Source of the DNA: an uncultured Treponema sp.
GTDB lineage: Bacteria; Spirochaetota; Spirochaetia; Treponematales; Treponemataceae
Direction: 5' to 3'
Assembly: GCA_947166355.1 (NCBI GenBank)
Contig: CAMVDX010000019.1
Span: forward strand, 1-46,171
DNA length: 46,171 bases
Under the pieces are notes generated by a model. It made no database searches and was not told the origin of the DNA. It was given only the letters and a program-made list of their open reading frames with translations. The position numbers were made by a program, and so were the translations under genes. The first letter of the stretch is position 1; each line of letters opens with the position of its first letter. This document shows positions 43,335-46,171 of this stretch, piece by piece.

Positions 43335-44555
43335 ATGAATAGATCTCTTGCATTAAAAATATTTGAAGGATTCTCCATTCAACGTTGGAATGATTTAATC
43401 CGCCCCTTTGAACTTGTTGAAATGGACAAAGCCGGTGAAAAAATGGTTCTGGCTTATATTATTGGAAAATACGAAGAAAACCGCAAAAAGTATGTAGACT
43501 GGAAATGGTTAATTTATGCTTCTCTGTTTGATCTTCTGCGAAAAATTTCTTTGTGCGATATAAAAGCTCCCGTTCAGCAGATGCTTCGCCGTCAATTTCC
43601 TGATGAATATATGAGACTGAATGAATGGGTTTTAAACGGTTATAAAGGCATTATGCCGGATGAAGACTTGTTTTCAGAATTTACTATCTATGTAGGTCAG
43701 CAGTCTGGAAATATTCCTATTCCGACTGAACTTAGAACTACCGTAAATATTTACCAGGCGGCACATAAATATTCAACAATCCGCGAGCTCGAAATGCTGT
43801 CTGTTGTAAATGAAAAGGAACGCCTTAAAAATATTCGTAATGAGCTTGAGCTGGAAATTCAGCCGTACCTTGAGCTTGAAGGACTTCAAAAGCTGATGAC
43901 ACATCAGAAGGCTTTTGATTTTATCTTAAAAATTGAACAGCTTAGATTCCAGACAAGATGGAATCAGACTCCGCGTGTTCCTGCAACTTCAGTTCTGGGA
44001 CATTGTTTCTTTGTTGCAATAATGACTCTGCTTTTGGGACGTGAATATAATCCTGGAATGTGCGACAGGCGCATAATAAATAATTTTTTCAGTGCGCTTT
44101 TTCATGATCTTCCTGAATCTGTTACCCGCGATATTATTTCTCCGGTAAAAACTGCAACCGATGATTTACCAAATATCGTAAAAAAGATTGAAGATGAAAT
44201 TGTGAATAAAGAGCTTGTTCCTCTAATGGAGCCTTTTTTTGAAAAGGAAATAATTTATTACACAAGTGATGAATTTACAGACAGAATTCTTGACAAAAAC
44301 GGCAATATTAAGCACGTAAGCTGGGAAGAGCTGAATACAAAATATAATAAGACTGAGTTTGACCCGATTGACGGACGCCTTGTCCGCATCTGCGATCATT
44401 TTTCAGCACTCATGGAAGCTGATATTTCAATAAAACACGGAATTACCTCTGAACATCTTACCGGTGGAAGGGAAGGAATATTAAGCCGTTATGCAAAAGA
44501 TGAAATAATCAGCGGAATTAATGTTAATGAATTTTTTAACAAGATAGTTGAATAA
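43335..44555 (+). CDS. HD-domain hydrolase (YfbR-like)
   Basis: A metal-dependent phosphohydrolase of the HD superfamily, 406 residues. The metal motif is complete: H223 in LGHCFF, H257/D258 in FHDLPESVTRDIISPVK, and a late Asp in VRICDHFSALMEA. The HDxxE-xxTxDxxxPVK pattern is that of YfbR-type 5'-nucleotidases, which remove phosphate from deoxynucleoside monophosphates. The protein is twice the usual ~200-residue length: an N-terminal ~190-residue helical region of unknown role comes first. The start has only a weak ribosome site (cgga, about 10 nt away). It follows the hairpin repeat, so it may have its own promoter. Confidence 0.8.
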   Translation: MNRSLALKIFEGFSIQRWNDLIRPFELVEMDKAGEKMVLAYIIGKYEENRKKYVDWKWLIYASLFDLLRKISLCDIKAPVQQMLRRQFPDEYMRLNEWVLNGYKGIMPDEDLFSEFTIYVGQQSGNIPIPTELRTTVNIYQAAHKYSTIRELEMLSVVNEKERLKNIRNELELEIQPYLELEGLQKLMTHQKAFDFILKIEQLRFQTRWNQTPRVPATSVLGHCFFVAIMTLLLGREYNPGMCDRRIINNFFSALFHDLPESVTRDIISPVKTATDDLPNIVKKIEDEIVNKELVPLMEPFFEKEIIYYTSDEFTDRILDKNGNIKHVSWEELNTKYNKTEFDPIDGRLVRICDHFSALMEADISIKHGITSEHLTGGREGILSRYAKDEIISGINVNEFFNKIVE

Positions 44556-44612
44556 TAAAAATATCATAAAAATATCGAACATAATTCCGTCAATTCTTTC
44601 TATAAATCAGCC

Positions 44613-44623
44613 GATAATATAAT
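44613..44623 (+). promoter_or_regulatory. -10 boxes abutting the LysM gene start
   Basis: Overlapping gataat (44613-44618) and tataat (44618-44623) lie directly before the ATG at 44625. The first ends 6 nt before it, the spacing expected for a leaderless mRNA. There is no Shine-Dalgarno. Confidence 0.45.
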
Positions 44624-44624
44624 T

Positions 44625-45548
44625 ATGAAAACTCACTTTAGCAAAATTATTACTGTAATTTCTATATTCCTTTTTTTCACAACCTCGCTTTTTGCAGACA
44701 TCACTTATAAGGTAGAAAAGGGAGATACACTATATTCTATAAGCCGTAAATATCAGATTACTGTAGCAGAGCTTCGTACGGCAAATAATCTTTCAGAAAA
44801 CGATGTAATTAAAGTAGGCCAGAAGCTCATTATTCCTGATGCAGATATAGGAACTGCGGCGGCGCTTTCTTCTACGAAAACTGCCGGCGCTGCGACTTCT
44901 TCTACTGTAAAGACAACTGAATATGTAGTTGCAAAAGGTGACACTCTTTACGGAATTGCCCGAAAAAACGGAATGTCTGTTGCAGATCTCATGGCGATAA
45001 ATAATCTTGATTCATCTGCAGTTATTAAAGTTGGGCAAAAGCTTAAGGTAAGTGCCGCAGGTGCAGCAGTTGCTTCGGCAACAAGTACATCATCAAAAAC
45101 AGTAGAAACTTCGAAAACTACAGAAACTGTAATCAGCGTAAATGAAAAAGCGCCGGATACCAGAACCTACGGTACAACAATAACCGCAGATTCAAATACA
45201 AAGTGGCCGGTTTCTTCACCAAAAATTACTCAGGTAAAAGGAAAGATTTCCGGAGTTCAGCTTTCTGCAAAAACAAACGAACCTGTTCTTTGTATTCACG
45301 AAGGAACTGTAATGTATGTCGGTGTATACCGCGGTTTTGGTCAGGTAGTATTTGTTCAGTCTAAAACAGGCTTGATTTATGCTTATACAGGACTTGGTTC
45401 TGTTAAGGTTCGTAAAGGGGAGTATGCTGTTTCGGGCAGTGAACTTGGAACCGCCGGCCTTGATTCAATCAGTCAGAAATATCAGATTACCTTTATGGTA
45501 TTCCAGAACGGACAGCCGATAGACCCGGCAAAAGCGCCGAGAAACTAG
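44625..45548 (+). CDS. Exported protein with two LysM domains and a degenerate M23-like domain
   Basis: A 307-residue cell-wall-binding protein. It has a signal peptide (about 1-24, ending SLFA), LysM 1 at 27-70 and LysM 2 at 99-142, which bind peptidoglycan, then a Ser/Thr/Ala linker and an M23 (LytM) fold at about 190-307. The fold is kept (HEGTVMYVGVYRGFGQVVFVQSKTGLIYAYTGLGSVKVRKGEYV-like), but zinc ligands are not: the HLHFE motif is YQITFMVF, and other histidines are Ser or Thr. It is thus probably an inactive regulator of a real amidase, as NlpD and EnvC are in E. coli (family knowledge). No ribosome site precedes the ATG. It is convergent with the exonuclease gene. Confidence 0.85.
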   Translation: MKTHFSKIITVISIFLFFTTSLFADITYKVEKGDTLYSISRKYQITVAELRTANNLSENDVIKVGQKLIIPDADIGTAAALSSTKTAGAATSSTVKTTEYVVAKGDTLYGIARKNGMSVADLMAINNLDSSAVIKVGQKLKVSAAGAAVASATSTSSKTVETSKTTETVISVNEKAPDTRTYGTTITADSNTKWPVSSPKITQVKGKISGVQLSAKTNEPVLCIHEGTVMYVGVYRGFGQVVFVQSKTGLIYAYTGLGSVKVRKGEYAVSGSELGTAGLDSISQKYQITFMVFQNGQPIDPAKAPRN

Positions 45549-45555
45549 AAAATCT

Positions 45556-45599
45556 ACGGTGGTTGAGTGGTTGCGAAGCGGCTGTATCGAAACCACCGT
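45556..45599. terminator. Hairpin between convergent genes (ggtggttgag...cgaaaccacc repeat)
   Basis: acggtggtt and aaccaccgt form a perfect 9-bp stem around a loop with an inner pairing (ttgcgaagcgg). It fills the 50-bp gap between two convergent stops, overlapping the exonuclease stop codon. The ggtggttgag...cgaaaccacc form is a common dispersed repeat in bacterial genomes (recalled). It probably limits read-through in both directions. Confidence 0.6.
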
Positions 45600-46162
45600 T
45601 ATCTATCTAAACATTTCTTAAACAATTCCATACAGGTAATCGCATCGTCTAAAGCGCGGTGCGAGGAGCCTTTATCAATTCCAAAATAATCTGCAAGAAA
45701 ATCAAGTTTATGAGACTCAGTTTCAGGAAAAATAATTCTGGAAAGCTGAAGGGTATCTATTGCATGATTTTTTGTTACAGGCAGTCCGCAGTTTTCACAT
45801 TCTGCATTAAGAAAGTTTAAGTCAAACTGTGCATTGTGTGCAACAATTATTGTTGAGCCCAAAAAATTGAGAAAATCCCGAATATGTTTATTTATAGGAT
45901 CTGATGCATCTACCATTTCCTGAGTAATATGAGTAAGAGAAACTATAAAAGGTGATAGTATCTGATCCGGATCAAAAAGCTTAGTCCATTTAGAAATAAT
46001 GCCGTCCTTTGTAAACTGAACGGCACCTATTTCTATGATACGACTGTTGGTTGGACTAATTCCGCTAGTTTCCGTATCAAAAGCTGTGAAGACTGCGCCT
46101 TCTTCGTAAAGCTTGCGCAGTCTTCTTAAATCAGTGATTTTTTTATTTGGATGCTGCATCAA
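45599..46162 (-). CDS. DnaQ/PolC-type 3'-5' exonuclease (DEDDh)
   Basis: A 187-residue exonuclease domain protein like the epsilon proofreading subunit or exonuclease domain of PolC. The four acidic residues and the His are all present: D29 and E31 in FDTETSG, D114 in HNAQFDLNFL, and H168 with D173 in HRALDDA. This is the full DEDDh active site. No polymerase is fused to it, so it may be a stand-alone nuclease or the epsilon subunit. Possible starts are TTG at 46162 or ATG at 46159; only 9 nt of upstream sequence is in the window, so an earlier start cannot be excluded. Confidence 0.88.
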   Translation of the reverse strand: MMQHPNKKITDLRRLRKLYEEGAVFTAFDTETSGISPTNSRIIEIGAVQFTKDGIISKWTKLFDPDQILSPFIVSLTHITQEMVDASDPINKHIRDFLNFLGSTIIVAHNAQFDLNFLNAECENCGLPVTKNHAIDTLQLSRIIFPETESHKLDFLADYFGIDKGSSHRALDDAITCMELFKKCLDR

Positions 46163-46171
46163 TAATCTTCT

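Overview
The window reads as chromosomal DNA from a host-associated spirochaete, most likely a Treponema. The evidence is AT-rich DNA with TATAAT-type promoters, a UPF0164 outer-membrane protein (a family I associate with Treponema), and the gene order tamB-bamA-skp-mutS, which I recall from T. pallidum (around TP0325-TP0328). The run cheW, DegT-like, nadK, recN, hypothetical also resembles a T. pallidum block (around TP0439-TP0443, from memory). I found no rRNA, tRNA, CRISPR array, prophage or transposase. Most genes are housekeeping or envelope genes, and nearly every gap between transcription units holds a small palindromic repeat.

Layout. 1-5830: RNA methyltransferase, a divergent sppA/DUF975 pair, a dihydrouridine synthase and a PilZ protein, ended by a 284-bp nested palindromic repeat; an 85-bp arm of it recurs inverted at 1-90. 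5831-9875: glycyl-tRNA synthetase, an aldo/keto reductase-like protein lacking catalytic residues, and a convergent HD-GYP protein with altered metal ligands. 9876-10364: a non-coding stretch with heptamer tandem repeats, a strong minus-strand terminator and a possible small structured RNA. 10365-12632: DUF4912 plus a GH57 glucan-branching-type protein. 12784-22454: a divergent locus with a UPF0164 protein on one side and, on the other, a large periplasmic TPR/coiled-coil protein, a 1601-residue beta-propeller/HAMP/SpoIIE phosphatase and a 105-residue protein. 22565-27073: a minus-strand set (DJ-1, cysteine desulfurase, 3-dehydroquinate synthase, exported hypothetical, thymidylate kinase). 27149-37293: tamB, bamA, skp, mutS. 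37385-45548: comF, cheW, DegT-like, nadK, recN, hypothetical, HD hydrolase, LysM/M23-like. 45599-46162: a DnaQ-type exonuclease on the minus strand.

Functional themes. Envelope building is strong (TamB, BamA, Skp, UPF0164, LysM/M23-like, SppA). Signalling comes from CheW, a PilZ c-di-GMP receptor, an HD-GYP protein and the SpoIIE phosphatase. The main oddity is that several proteins keep a family fold but lose catalytic residues: the DegT-like protein lacks the PLP lysine, the thymidylate kinase lacks the P-loop lysine, the AKR lacks Tyr/Lys/His, the HD-GYP has two altered metal ligands, the M23 domain lacks its histidines and the GH57 lacks motif 1. A second oddity is a set of genes with a -10-like box ending 6-8 nt before the start codon and no Shine-Dalgarno, which suggests leaderless mRNAs. 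All calls come from reading the sequence; no database search was run.
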